Below are positions 1 to 9,019 of a stretch of DNA of 64,000 nucleotides, one piece after another. Source of the DNA: Echinicola strongylocentroti (lineage in GTDB: Bacteria; Bacteroidota; Bacteroidia; Cytophagales; Cyclobacteriaceae); contig NZ_CP030041.1 in assembly GCF_003260975.1 (NCBI RefSeq), positions 5,583,501 through 5,647,500 on the forward strand, written 5' to 3'. The notes beneath the pieces are model-generated. The model worked only from the letters and a program-made list of their open reading frames with translations, did no database searches and was not told the origin of the DNA. The first letter of the stretch is position 1. The number at the start of each line of letters is the position of its first letter. Position numbers and translations under genes: made by a program.

Positions 1-1250
1 ATTTCTTCATCATCCTGTACCGGGGTGGCTTCGCCATTATAGCTTCCTTTATAGAAAACGATCAGGGCAGCCAGCGAGCGTACCAGGTTTGGTGGCAACT
101 GGCCTTTTCGGTCCACATATTCCAAAAGAGAAGGCAATACCCTTACCTTAAACTTGGATATGGAGTTCAGGGCGATGCTACTCAAAAGGTGCTTTACAAA
201 TGGATTCTTGAAGCGGTCCATCACGTCATTGGCAAATTGCTCCAGTTCTTCCTTAGGGAGATCCAGCGTAGGGATGATTTCACCTTGGATGGTTTCGTTC
301 AGGAATGGCCCAATGACCGGATCTTCCACGGATTCCCTTACCGTTCTCAGGCCATGAAGATAAGCAACGGGTACCAGTGAGGTATGTGCGCCGTTTAGGA
401 TCCTTACCTTTCTGGTCCTGTACGGAGATTGGTCTTTGACAAATTTCACGTCCAGCCCTGCTTCCTCTGCGGGAAATTCTGCTTTGACCGCATCTGGTCC
501 TTCGATCACCCACAGGTGGAAAGGTTCCGCTTTTACCACCAAGTTGTCCTCGAAGCCAATGTTTTCTTGGATCTCCTTGATGGTCTCTTTTGGAAACCCG
601 GGGACGATACGGTCCACTAGCGTGTTGGAGAAGGTATTGGCCTCATTGATCCATTGGATAAAGCCATTGGGTAGCTGCCATAGGGCTGCATATTGAAGGA
701 TGATCTCTTTTAGCTTGGCCCCGTTTTTATCGATCAGTTCACAAGGAATGATGTGAAGCCCTTTGGAGTTATCCCCGTTAAAGATGTCAAAACGGCTGTA
801 GAGTAGAGCGGTCAGTTTGCCAGGGAAGGAGCTGGGAAGTTTTTCCCTGTCATCGTCTTGTGGATTATAAGCGATCCCTGCTTCAGTGGTGTTGGACACG
901 ACAAATCTCAAGTCTGGATTTTCAGCTAGCTTTAGGTACGCTTCATAGCTTTCATAGGGGTTGACGACTCCTCTGACACAAGTGATCAGGCGGGTTTCCT
1001 CTTTGGCTTCGCCTTGTTGGATACCGCTGAGTTGTACATGATAGAGCCCTTCTTGGTCATTGATCATTTTGCCCAGACCATGCTGGATAGGCTGTACCAA
1101 CTGCACGTCGCCGTTAAAGTCGGTTTTTTCGTTCATGGTATCGATGATCCAGTCCACAAAGCCTCTTAAAAAGTTGCCTTCCCCAAACTGGAGAACTTTG
1201 ACGGGCCTTTCTGTAAGCCCTTCTACATGTTGTCTGTTGAGTGTTTTCAT
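1..1250 (-). CDS. uxaB: Tagaturonate reductase (altronate oxidoreductase), C-terminus cut by window edge
   Basis: NADH-dependent reduction of D-tagaturonate to D-altronate, the second step of cytoplasmic galacturonate catabolism. The reading frame is open from an ATG at 1250 (protein starts MKTLNRQHVEG) to the left edge. An N-terminal nucleotide-binding motif FGEGNFLRGF (about residues 22-31), a VSNTTEAGI segment and an RILNGAHTSL segment are typical of the mannitol dehydrogenase/UxaB family. About 416 residues are present and the C-terminal part lies outside the window. Only 17 bases separate it from uxaC upstream, so the two are almost certainly co-transcribed. The family (polyol/uronate dehydrogenase) is clear. 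The choice of UxaB over fructuronate reductase UxuB rests on pairing with uxaC in a pectin locus and on overall motif fit. Confidence 0.9.
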   Translation of the reverse strand, partial: MKTLNRQHVEGLTERPVKVLQFGEGNFLRGFVDWIIDTMNEKTDFNGDVQLVQPIQHGLGKMINDQEGLYHVQLSGIQQGEAKEETRLITCVRGVVNPYESYEAYLKLAENPDLRFVVSNTTEAGIAYNPQDDDREKLPSSFPGKLTALLYSRFDIFNGDNSKGLHIIPCELIDKNGAKLKEIILQYAALWQLPNGFIQWINEANTFSNTLVDRIVPGFPKETIKEIQENIGFEDNLVVKAEPFHLWVIEGPDAVKAEFPAEEAGLDVKFVKDQSPYRTRKVRILNGAHTSLVPVAYLHGLRTVRESVEDPVIGPFLNETIQGEIIPTLDLPKEELEQFANDVMDRFKNPFVKHLLSSIALNSISKFKVRVLPSLLEYVDRKGQLPPNLVRSLAALIVFYKGSYNGEATPVQDDEE

Positions 1251-1267
1251 GTGTTTATCGTAAATTT

Positions 1268-2713
1268 CTATTGTTCAAACTCAAAGTAATTTTTGGCATT
1301 GTGATAGCAAATATCACTGACGATCTTGCCGAGCCATTTCTCATCAGCAGGTAGTTCGCCATTTTCGACATCTTTACCGATCAAGTTACAAAGCGTTCTT
1401 CTAAAATACTCGTGTCTTGGAAAAGAAAGAAAACTTCTGGAGTCAGTAAGCATTCCCACAAAACAGCTTAACAGTCCCATATTGGAAAGCGCATTCATCT
1501 GTTTTTCCATGCCATCTTTTTGGTCCAGAAACCACCAACCCGAGCCAAACTGCACTTTGCCACGGATAGAACCATCGTTGAAGTTGCCGATCATGGTCGC
1601 CAATACTTCATTGTCACGAGGATTAAGGTTATAGAGGATTGTCTTGGTCAGCTGGTCTGTGCTGTCCAGTTGGTTGAGATACTTGGCGATGGCTTCTGCC
1701 TGGGAGAAGTCACCAATAGAGTCAAACCCTGTGTCTGGGCCCAAAATGCGGAGCATCCTTTCATTGGTGTTTCTAAGGGCACCCAAGTGATATTGCTGTG
1801 TCCACCCTTTGGTGTGGTACATGTGGCTTAGGTGCAGTAAGGTTTCAAACTTGAAATATTGGATTTCCTCTACAGTGAGAGGTTTTTGTTCGGATAGTTT
1901 TTTGAACAGTTCTTCAGCACTGTATTGACCCATTTCGAAGAAATAAAGCTGCTCTAAGCCATGGTCCGATAGTCTGCCGCCATGGTCATGGAAAAAGGCT
2001 ATTCGATTCTCCAAGGCCGCCAATAAGTCACCGTATTTATTGATGGATACTCCACTGACTTCTTGGAGCTTTTCCAAATAAGCCATGTAGTCGGCAGGGT
2101 TTTCGACCGCATATGCCTTGTCAGGTCTGAAAGCCGGAAAGAGGTTAGGCTTGGTACCGTCGTTTTTGGCCTTTACATGGTATTCTAAACTATCGATAGG
2201 ATCGTCCGTGGAGCAAACCGTTTCCACATTCATTTGACTGAGAAGACCTTGTGTATGGTGAGATGGTTGCTGGAGCAAATCGGTAGCCCTCTGATAAATA
2301 TCATCGGCCGTTTCAGGGCCGAGAAGCTCCTCGATGCCAAAGTACCTTTTTAGCTCTAGATGTGTCCAGTGATAAAGTGGGTTTCTGAGAGTATAAGGAA
2401 CCGTTGTGGCCCATTTTTGGAATTTCTCCTGGTCGGTGGATGCTTTGCCGGTAATGTATTTCTCGTCTATGCCCAGCGTTCTCATTGCACGCCATTTATA
2501 GTGATCCCCAGCGAGCCAAATTTCCGTCAAGTTTTTAAATTTCCTGTTTTCGGCAATGTCCTTTGGAGACAAATGGCAGTGGTAATCTATAATAGGTAGT
2601 GCTTTGGCGTAGTCATGATAAAGCAGCTGGGCAAATTCACTCTGCAATAGAAAGTCATCTGATAGGAATTTGTCTTTGGCACCATGCAATCGATTGCTCA
2701 ATTCATTCAACAT
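1268..2713 (-). CDS. uxaC: Uronate isomerase (galacturonate/glucuronate isomerase), copy 1
   Basis: Converts D-galacturonate to D-tagaturonate (and D-glucuronate to D-fructuronate) in the cytoplasm. The 481 residues match normal UxaC length. The metal-binding HCH motif is seen at residues 45-47 (DYHCHLSPKD). Other hallmarks are the FGSGWWF stretch and the conserved segment around GMLTDSRSF and PRHEYFRR near the C-terminus. It sits between lacI and uxaB, 40 bases after the regulator gene. Its codons 6-10 contain a perfect copy of the LacI operator found elsewhere in the locus (2684-2700), which is unusual. A close paralogue lies at 38231-39658. Pairing with uxaB suggests this copy serves galacturonate from pectin. 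Confidence 0.95.
   Translation of the reverse strand: MLNELSNRLHGAKDKFLSDDFLLQSEFAQLLYHDYAKALPIIDYHCHLSPKDIAENRKFKNLTEIWLAGDHYKWRAMRTLGIDEKYITGKASTDQEKFQKWATTVPYTLRNPLYHWTHLELKRYFGIEELLGPETADDIYQRATDLLQQPSHHTQGLLSQMNVETVCSTDDPIDSLEYHVKAKNDGTKPNLFPAFRPDKAYAVENPADYMAYLEKLQEVSGVSINKYGDLLAALENRIAFFHDHGGRLSDHGLEQLYFFEMGQYSAEELFKKLSEQKPLTVEEIQYFKFETLLHLSHMYHTKGWTQQYHLGALRNTNERMLRILGPDTGFDSIGDFSQAEAIAKYLNQLDSTDQLTKTILYNLNPRDNEVLATMIGNFNDGSIRGKVQFGSGWWFLDQKDGMEKQMNALSNMGLLSCFVGMLTDSRSFLSFPRHEYFRRTLCNLIGKDVENGELPADEKWLGKIVSDICYHNAKNYFEFEQ
2684..2700. promoter_or_regulatory. LacI-type operator inside the uxaC coding start
   Basis: The 17-mer ATGCAATCGATTGCTCA, with the perfect 12-bp palindrome GCAATCGATTGC at 2686-2697, is identical to the site at 4133-4149 upstream of GH105. 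Here it lies within codons 6-10 of uxaC (S-N-R-L-H). The exact 17-base identity argues for a real operator. Binding here could block the uxaC-uxaB transcript just after its start. Confidence 0.65.
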
Positions 2714-2753
2714 ATACGTTTGTTGTTTTGTAATTTCAAAAGATCAAAATTAT

Positions 2754-3797
2754 TTATCCATTTGGTTGTTTTACTTTCCGGGCAGAGGATTCTCTGATGA
2801 TGAGCTCAGGCTTGAGCACGGTTTTTTGCGGAACGTATCTTTTTGGATCTGTCTTGAGCAGTTCAAAGAACAGTTCAGCAGCGACATTTCCCATCGGTAT
2901 ACTGACTTGGTCTACCGTAGTCAATGAAGGAGTGGTAAAAGAGGTAAAGGGTTCATTTCCAAATCCTGCCAATCCTACTTGCTCCGGCACATCGATGCCT
3001 TTTTCTTTTAGCATCTGTAATGCCCCCATGGCAGCATAGTCACTGGAAGAAAAGATGGCATCAAAATCTAATTTTTTCTCCAACATTTTCAAGACCGATT
3101 TTTGACCATCTTCCAATTGCATATTACTTTCTATCACCAGTTTTTTGTCAAAAGGAATGCCATTGTCACGAAGAGCATCTGTATAGCCTCTCAGTCTTTC
3201 GCTGTAAATATTTATTTTTTTTGGATTGGTGAAGTGGGCAATCTTTTCGTAGCCATTTTCAATCAAGTGCTCCACGGTTTTGTAAGCTCCCAAGTAGTCA
3301 TCAATGACCACCTGATTGACCTCTACCTGATCAGTAATCCGGTCAAAAAGCACCAATGGGATGCTCTTTTCAACGATGCGTTCCAGATGATCAAAGTCCT
3401 CGGTGTTTTTTCCGATGGACATGATGACGCCATCTACCCGAGCACTGAGAAGGGTGTCTACTATTTGTACTTCCTGCTCGAAATTTTCATAAGATTGACT
3501 TATGATCACTTTATAGTTGAGTTGATTGGCGATTTCTTCTATCCCTCTTACCACAGAAGAAAAGAAGTTCCGGTTTACGGTGGGGACAATAATTCCAATC
3601 AATCGACTTCGGCCATTTCTCAATGCCGCAGCGATATTGTTAGGTTGATAGTTAATGTCTTTTGCCGCTTTGGTAACCAGCTTTTTGGTGGCATCACTTA
3701 TCCTCGGATGATTGTTCAGTGCCCGGGAAACAGTGCTGGCAGTAATGCCCAACTTTGATGCTATATCATGTATCGTCGCCTTCTTTCTCTTATTCAT
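2754..3797 (-). CDS. LacI-family transcriptional regulator of the pectin locus
   Basis: Sugar-responsive DNA-binding repressor or activator. The 347 residues show an N-terminal LacI helix-turn-helix (about residues 8-28; IHDIASKLGITASTVSRALN), a hinge helix containing NNIAAALR, and a periplasmic-binding-protein-like effector domain (GIIVPTVNRNFFSSVVRGIEE to the C-terminus). It heads the minus-strand lacI-uxaC-uxaB cluster and is divergent from the GH105-led plus-strand operon. Two copies of the locus palindrome (3949-3963 and 4133-4149) lie in the shared upstream region, fitting autoregulation and control of the pectinase genes. The effector is not shown by sequence; galacturonate or a downstream intermediate is an inference. 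Confidence 0.93.
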   Translation of the reverse strand: MNKRKKATIHDIASKLGITASTVSRALNNHPRISDATKKLVTKAAKDINYQPNNIAAALRNGRSRLIGIIVPTVNRNFFSSVVRGIEEIANQLNYKVIISQSYENFEQEVQIVDTLLSARVDGVIMSIGKNTEDFDHLERIVEKSIPLVLFDRITDQVEVNQVVIDDYLGAYKTVEHLIENGYEKIAHFTNPKKINIYSERLRGYTDALRDNGIPFDKKLVIESNMQLEDGQKSVLKMLEKKLDFDAIFSSSDYAAMGALQMLKEKGIDVPEQVGLAGFGNEPFTSFTTPSLTTVDQVSIPMGNVAAELFFELLKTDPKRYVPQKTVLKPELIIRESSARKVKQPNG

Positions 3798-3948
3798 TGA
3801 TTTTTCAAACTGGTTGCCAAAACTTCAAATGTAAGATATTTCTATCAATTTTGCGGCAATTGCCCCTTTTGGGAACCTATCGCGAAGTTTGGCATTTAAT
3901 GATCATAATGGGTTACTGTTATGTACCGCATTCATAGTTGAATATTAT

Positions 3949-3963
3949 GTAATCGGTTGCGCA
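3949..3963. promoter_or_regulatory. Putative LacI-type operator upstream of lacI
   Basis: GTAATCGGTTGCGCA matches the core GCAATCGATTGC with two mismatches. It lies about 150 bp upstream of the lacI start, on the opposite side of the divergent region from the perfect site at 4133-4149. It may mediate autoregulation or cooperative looping. Confidence 0.45.
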
Positions 3964-4132
3964 ATATACTTTATTTATTGGTTGATAGCCAAAAATTACC
4001 TCAGGTATTTTTTTAATTTATTATGATATTTGTAAAATATAATAATGCATTATCCTGCTATTACCTTATTATAAAATTATTTCATGACTTATTTGCTGCT
4101 AAATTTTAATGTATCAAAAAAAATAATTAACT

Positions 4133-4149
4133 ATGCAATCGATTGCTCA
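4133..4149. promoter_or_regulatory. LacI-type operator upstream of the GH105-led operon
   Basis: ATGCAATCGATTGCTCA contains the perfect 12-bp palindrome GCAATCGATTGC (4135-4146). The same core recurs at 13836-13847 before susC and at 2686-2697 in uxaC, with a one-mismatch copy at 13675-13686. The CG-centred palindrome is the usual form for LacI-family binding sites. Confidence 0.75.
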
Positions 4150-4247
4150 TTATTGTGAAGGTGTAGCAGAAAGAGGGAGAACGAAAATAGTGGGCACCTA
4201 AGAATTTTGTATAGAATATAATTAGTTTAGGGTTAATGATGTGAAAT

Positions 4248-4275
4248 GTCCCCTTCGCTTGAGGGGGACTTTTCA
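4248..4275 (+). terminator. Terminator-like hairpin in the leader of the GH105 operon
   Basis: A GTCCCC stem pairs with GGGGAC across a ten-base loop and is followed by TTTT. It lies about 100 bp after the operator and 450 bp before the GH105 start. If the promoter is near the operator, this hairpin would be transcribed and could attenuate the operon. The stem is short, so it may be incidental. Confidence 0.35.
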
Positions 4276-4456
4276 ACGATCCTCTTTAAAACTTAACCTT
4301 TTAATTCAAAATTTCAATTGACGATTAAACCCCAAAATGATGAAAAACCAAAGAAATAGAATTAACTCCTACATAGTCCATTTTTTTAAGTTGTTGTTTA
4401 ATTATCCAACAGCAACAAGAGAGCTCGTTCCGGTAAAAGCTCAGCACAATAACTTT

Positions 4457-4644
4457 AACCCGGAATATGCATTAGCCTATCTACGCCACGGCGCACAGGT
4501 GTTGCGACCTGAAACTGCTTCAAAATCAGTCGTTTCACATTAGTTTTCGGCATAACCGTAGCGGTGCTACGCTAATGCCTCCAAACTAACTGATTTTCTT
4601 GCAATTTCAGCTCTCACTACGATTCCTAACGCATAATCCGGGTT
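4457..4644 (+). repeat. Palindromic intergenic repeat, copy 1
   Basis: One of four copies in the window (others at 31347-31516, 35161-35331 and 41043-41212). The ends are AACCCGGAATATGC and GCATAATCCGGGTT, and the arms pair imperfectly over most of the length. This copy carries an extra 18 bases (ACGCCACGGCGCACAGGT, about 4482-4499) in the left arm compared with the others. Confidence 0.85.
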
Positions 4645-4729
4645 TAATCGTTTTTACTGATTCGATTAATAATATCCGTAACGAAGTCATTGTTTTCTAA
4701 TCCAAGCCGATAATCTAACCTTTTGTTCT

Positions 4730-5956
4730 ATGTTTAAGCTCAATCAAAATCTACTGCGTATACTGGTAGTATTTGCAGCCATTATATTTGCCTCTTGCTC
4801 CCCTAATCAATCTTCCAAAACAGAAGGGAGTGTCCAGAATACGGAAGAACAACAGCCATATTCTACCTGGATGGCTGATTCAGAAATCAAAAGAAATCCG
4901 GAAGGCTGGACGTTAGACTTTAATGAAAAGCCAAAATGGGAATATACCCATGGATTGGTCATGACTGCCATGGAAGAAGTGTACGGAGAGACAGGTGATC
5001 AAAAATACCTCGATTATATAGTGAATTTCGCAGACTTTATGGTCGAAAAAGATGGTACAATCAAGACCTATAAGAAAAGTGACTATAACATCGACCGGGT
5101 CAATGGAGGCCGTTTTCTGATTGGGCTGTATGAGGAGACGAAGGTGGAGAAGTATAAACTGGCCATCCAAGAGCTGCGTGATCAGATGCGTGAGCACCCG
5201 AGGACTTCAGAAGGAGGGTTTTGGCACAAAAAGCGCTATCCACATCAAATGTGGTTGGATGGACTGTACATGGGATCCCCTTTTCTGGCACGTTATGCGG
5301 CGACATTTGATGAGCCCGCATTATTTGACGATGTAGCCAATCAGATTTACCTGATGGACAAGTATGGCTACAGTGAGGAAACAGGCCTGTATCACCATGC
5401 TTGGGACGAGAGCAAAGAACAAAAGTGGGCCGACCCCGAGACGGGTCTTTCTACGAACTATTGGGGAAGAAGCATCGGGTGGTTTAGCATGGCCGTCGTC
5501 GACGTCCTTGACTACCTTCCGGAAGATCACCCAAAAAGGGACATGATCGTCGGAGTAGCCCGGAAAATTGCGGCCGGGATCATCCGGTACCAAGATGATA
5601 CAGGTGTTTGGTACCAAGTGGTGGACCAAGGGGATCGAGAAGGAAACTACCTGGAATCTTCTTGCTCGAGCATGTTTACTTATTTCCTATTGAAGGGTGT
5701 AAGCAAGGGATACCTTGATCAAAAGTACCTGGCTTATGGGCAGAAAGCTTATCAAGGTCTTTTGGACGAATTTATCAGGGAAGATGCTGACGGTGGTATC
5801 AGTATTACCAATGTATGTGCAGTAGCTGGACTGGGAGGAGATCCTTACCGTGATGGTTCATACGAATATTATATTGGAGAGCCCCAAAGAGACAATGATC
5901 CCAAAGCTGTAGGGCCTTTTATTTTGGCTTCTTTGCAAAATGAAGCATTAAAATGA
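4730..5956 (+). CDS. GH105 unsaturated galacturonyl/rhamnogalacturonyl hydrolase, lipoprotein
   Basis: Removes the 4,5-unsaturated galacturonate left at the non-reducing end of oligomers by pectate or rhamnogalacturonan lyases. The 408 residues begin with a lipoprotein signal (IFASC, Cys23). The (alpha/alpha)6-barrel body has the family signature MWLDGLYMGSPFL with the likely catalytic Asp177, plus RSIGWFSMAVVDVL and ESSCSSMFTYFLLKG. It is the first gene of the plus-strand pectinase operon, 66 bases before a pectinesterase. The lipobox suggests attachment to a membrane facing the periplasm or the cell surface. Whether it prefers rhamnogalacturonan or homogalacturonan products cannot be read from sequence alone. 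Confidence 0.92.
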   Translation: MFKLNQNLLRILVVFAAIIFASCSPNQSSKTEGSVQNTEEQQPYSTWMADSEIKRNPEGWTLDFNEKPKWEYTHGLVMTAMEEVYGETGDQKYLDYIVNFADFMVEKDGTIKTYKKSDYNIDRVNGGRFLIGLYEETKVEKYKLAIQELRDQMREHPRTSEGGFWHKKRYPHQMWLDGLYMGSPFLARYAATFDEPALFDDVANQIYLMDKYGYSEETGLYHHAWDESKEQKWADPETGLSTNYWGRSIGWFSMAVVDVLDYLPEDHPKRDMIVGVARKIAAGIIRYQDDTGVWYQVVDQGDREGNYLESSCSSMFTYFLLKGVSKGYLDQKYLAYGQKAYQGLLDEFIREDADGGISITNVCAVAGLGGDPYRDGSYEYYIGEPQRDNDPKAVGPFILASLQNEALK

Positions 5957-6022
5957 GCAGTGTTAGGGAATATTTATTAATTTCCATGCTTTAAACGAAC
6001 AATAGACCGCAATTCTTACAGC

Positions 6023-7033
6023 ATGCCAACTAAAGAAATAACCTATATAAAGTATACAATTCTCCTTTTCTTTTGCTTAACAGCCTCTTTTTTGCAGGCA
6101 CAGGAATATGATATTACAGTAGCCAAAGACGGATCTGGTGATTATGTAAGCATCCAAGAGGCATTTAACAGTATCCCTGATTTCAGGAAATCAATAACCC
6201 GAATATTTCTGGAACCGGGAACGTATAAGGAGAAATTGACCTTAGCCTCTTCGAAGACCAATGTACACTTGATTGGGAACGATGCATCTAAAACGATCAT
6301 TACCTATGATGATTATGCCTCAAAGAAAAATAAGTTCGGAGAAGAATTGGGTACCACAGGCTCCAGCTCTTTCTTTGTATTTGGAGATGGGTTTGTGGCA
6401 AAGAATATCACTTTCGAGAACTCATCCGGTCCAGTAGGACAAGCGGTAGCGGTCAGGGTGGATGGCGATAAGGTGATTTTTGAAAATTGTAGGTTTTTAG
6501 GCTACCAAGATACACTTTATCCGCATGGAAAAGATAGCCGACAGTACTATAAAAACTGCTATATCGAAGGAACGACGGATTTTATCTTTGGATGGTCCAC
6601 GGCCGTTTTTGAAGGCTGCGAGATTTTTTCCAAAGACGGGGGGAGCTACATTACAGCGGCTTCTACAGATAAAAAGAGCCTGCATGGATTTGTATTTATC
6701 AAGTGCAAGCTCACAAGTGACGCCCCTGATAAAAGTGTTTACCTAGGGAGGCCTTGGAGAGATTATGCCCAGACGATATTTATCAGTTGTGAAATGGGGA
6801 GCCATATCAAACCGGAAGGTTGGCACAATTGGGAGAAGCCCTCGGCCGAAGAAAACAGTTTTTATGCTGAGTTTAGGTCCTACGGTCCTGGAGCTGCTCC
6901 TGATGATAGGGTTATGTGGTCTTGGCAGCTTACGCCCGATATTGCAAAAGCCTATACTGTACAAAATGTTTTGGGAGGAGAAGATGACTGGAACCCAATT
7001 CATGTCCTTCAAGGTGAAAGTGAAGATCAATGA
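6023..7033 (+). CDS. Pectinesterase (CE8), secreted
   Basis: Hydrolyses methyl esters of homogalacturonan so that lyases and polygalacturonases can act. The 336 residues start with a signal peptide ending near LQAQ (residues 24-27). The complete CE8 active site is seen: GQAVA with Gln140, QDTL with Gln162 and the acid/base Asp163, DFIFG with the nucleophile Asp186, and LGRPW with Arg243 and Trp245. Length is normal for a single-domain bacterial enzyme. It lies between GH105 and GH43 in one orientation with short gaps. A second CE8 domain occurs in the fusion protein at 11737-13635. Confidence 0.95.
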   Translation: MPTKEITYIKYTILLFFCLTASFLQAQEYDITVAKDGSGDYVSIQEAFNSIPDFRKSITRIFLEPGTYKEKLTLASSKTNVHLIGNDASKTIITYDDYASKKNKFGEELGTTGSSSFFVFGDGFVAKNITFENSSGPVGQAVAVRVDGDKVIFENCRFLGYQDTLYPHGKDSRQYYKNCYIEGTTDFIFGWSTAVFEGCEIFSKDGGSYITAASTDKKSLHGFVFIKCKLTSDAPDKSVYLGRPWRDYAQTIFISCEMGSHIKPEGWHNWEKPSAEENSFYAEFRSYGPGAAPDDRVMWSWQLTPDIAKAYTVQNVLGGEDDWNPIHVLQGESEDQ

Positions 7034-7184
7034 AATATGGGACATGGAGATGTTTTGTGTTGCTCTAGTTTTGGAGTAGGAGTTGATATAAGGACAGAAT
7101 AGTATTTACACGTGATTTTACAGTTACAAGCCCCTAGTATGATTAGACCAATGAAGTAACTGAACAATCAAAAATAATCCATTC

Positions 7185-8819
7185 ATGAAATTATTTAGAC
7201 CATTATTGGCCGGATTAGCTTTCGGTATAGGGACTACTGTGTCTGTTTTTGCGCAGGATAGCGGCCCTTCAGCAGTATGGGTGGCAGACCAAGGGGATGG
7301 CACCTATATCAATCCCATCATCCACGCAGATTATTCAGATCCGGACCTTTGCCGGGTCGGAGGTGATTTTTACATGACTGCCTCGAGCTTTAATGTGGCT
7401 CCTGGTCTCCCGATTTTGCACTCCAGAGATTTGGTGAATTGGGAGTTGGTGGGCCATGCACTGGATCGTCAGGTTCCATTGGACCATTTTAGCAAGCCCC
7501 AGCACGGCGATGGTGTTTGGGCACCAGCCTTCAGGTATCATGAAGGGGAGTACTACATTTATTGGGGTGACCCTGACTTTGGGATCTATATGGTAAAGAC
7601 GAAAGATCCTGCTGGCGAATGGGAAGAACCCGTTTTGGTAGAAGCAGGAAAAGGATTGATCGATCCTTGTCCTCTGTGGGATGAAGATGGCAATGCTTAT
7701 TTGTCACATGCTTTTGCAGGAAGCCGGGCGGGGATCAAAAGTGTCTTGGTCGTAAAACCCCTAAGTGCTGATGGGACCAAAACCACTGGGGCTGGTAAAA
7801 TTGTCTTCGATGGCCACGAGGACCAACCTACCGTGGAAGGAACTAAATTTTATAAGCGTAACGGCTATTATTATATTTTCGCGCCTGCAGGTGGTGTGTC
7901 GACAGGATGGCAACTGATTCTTAGATCAAAGAATCCTTATGGACCCTATGAACAGCACATTTCACTCGAACAGGGAGAGACAGACATCAATGGCCCCCAC
8001 CAAGGTGGCTGGGTGAGTCTCGAAAGCGGTGAGGACTGGTTTGTCCACTTTCAGGATAAGGAGGCTTACGGCAGGATCGTCCACATGCAGCCGATGACAT
8101 GGGAAAATGACTGGCCCACCATGGGAGAAGACAAAGATGGTGACGGTACCGGAGAGCCTGTGATGCGTTATAAGAAGCCTGATGTGGGCAAAAGTTACCC
8201 TGTCGCAACAGTAGATGATTCGGATGAATTTGAAGGAAATGATATCGGACTGCAATGGCAGTGGCATGCCAACCCCAAGGCAACCTGGGCATTTGCCAAT
8301 CCCGCCAAAGGGATGCTCCGACTGTACACTGACCAACTTCCTGAAGGTGCTGAAAACCTTTGGGCAGCATCCAACTTACTTTTGCAGAAGTTCCCTGCTG
8401 AAGAGTTTACCACAACGACCGAATTGACATTCCACCCGAACGAAAAACTCCAAAATGAAAAGGTAGGTTTTATCGTCATGGGAATGAGCTACGCCTACCT
8501 GGCCTTAGAGAGCGAAGAGGATGGGGTTTATTTGAAATACGTGGAATGTGATGATGCAGAGCATGGAAAACCGGAAAAGGAGACCATCATTAAGAAGGTA
8601 TCCGATCAGACGGTGCAGTTAAGGGTGAGAGTAGCAGAAGGAGCCATTTGCCAATTTTCCTTCAGTGAGGATGGTGAGACGTTTACCGACATTGATGATA
8701 CTTTTACCGCTGTACCCGGAAAATGGATAGGGGCTAAAGTGGGGCTTTTTGCTATCAGGGATGAGAAAATTAACGATTCAGGATACGCGGATGTGGACTG
8801 GTTTAGGTTTTCGAAGTGA
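7185..8819 (+). CDS. GH43 beta-xylosidase/alpha-L-arabinofuranosidase-like, secreted
   Basis: Likely removes arabinose (or xylose) side chains from pectic polymers. After a signal peptide ending at about VFAQ (residue 24), the five-bladed propeller carries the three GH43 carboxylates: Asp52 in DYSDPD (base), Asp160 in LIDPCPLWD (pKa modulator) and Glu218 in EGTKFYKR (acid). The C-terminal approx. 200 residues look like the concanavalin-type beta-sandwich attached to GH43 xylosidases. Total length, 544, fits that two-domain subgroup, best matched to GH43_12-like proteins from memory. It lies in the pectinase operon between CE8 and GH28. The sugar specificity is inferred from context. Confidence 0.9.
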   Translation: MKLFRPLLAGLAFGIGTTVSVFAQDSGPSAVWVADQGDGTYINPIIHADYSDPDLCRVGGDFYMTASSFNVAPGLPILHSRDLVNWELVGHALDRQVPLDHFSKPQHGDGVWAPAFRYHEGEYYIYWGDPDFGIYMVKTKDPAGEWEEPVLVEAGKGLIDPCPLWDEDGNAYLSHAFAGSRAGIKSVLVVKPLSADGTKTTGAGKIVFDGHEDQPTVEGTKFYKRNGYYYIFAPAGGVSTGWQLILRSKNPYGPYEQHISLEQGETDINGPHQGGWVSLESGEDWFVHFQDKEAYGRIVHMQPMTWENDWPTMGEDKDGDGTGEPVMRYKKPDVGKSYPVATVDDSDEFEGNDIGLQWQWHANPKATWAFANPAKGMLRLYTDQLPEGAENLWAASNLLLQKFPAEEFTTTTELTFHPNEKLQNEKVGFIVMGMSYAYLALESEEDGVYLKYVECDDAEHGKPEKETIIKKVSDQTVQLRVRVAEGAICQFSFSEDGETFTDIDDTFTAVPGKWIGAKVGLFAIRDEKINDSGYADVDWFRFSK

Positions 8820-9019
8820 TTTTGGGAACTGAAAGATTGTAAAATTGGAGAATAGTTGGTTCAGCGCTAAGTGACAGTGAGGGGCGCTATAAGTGAGTTA
8901 CCCTGACCGATGTCGAAGGGTTGCCTACCAATGACATCAATGAAACTAATCAACTAAAAAGACATGAGTTTTCCACGCTAATTTGCGGCATTTGACAAGG
9001 AACATTAAACCCATCAATT

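Larger units (their letters stand above)
3798..4729. other. Divergent intergenic region between lacI and GH105
   Basis: A 932-bp A/T-rich non-coding interval. It contains two LacI-type operators, a terminator-like hairpin (4248-4275) and one palindromic repeat copy (4457-4644). The 68-codon ORF at 4337-4543 begins in unique sequence (MMKNQRNRINS) but runs into the repeat, so it is probably not a functional gene. It could be a remnant of a lost gene start. Confidence 0.6.

Noticed and set aside
4337..4543. 68-codon ORF downstream of the first LacI operator
   Set aside because: Its second half lies in palindromic repeat copy 1, which is non-coding in the other three places, and it has no recognisable domain.
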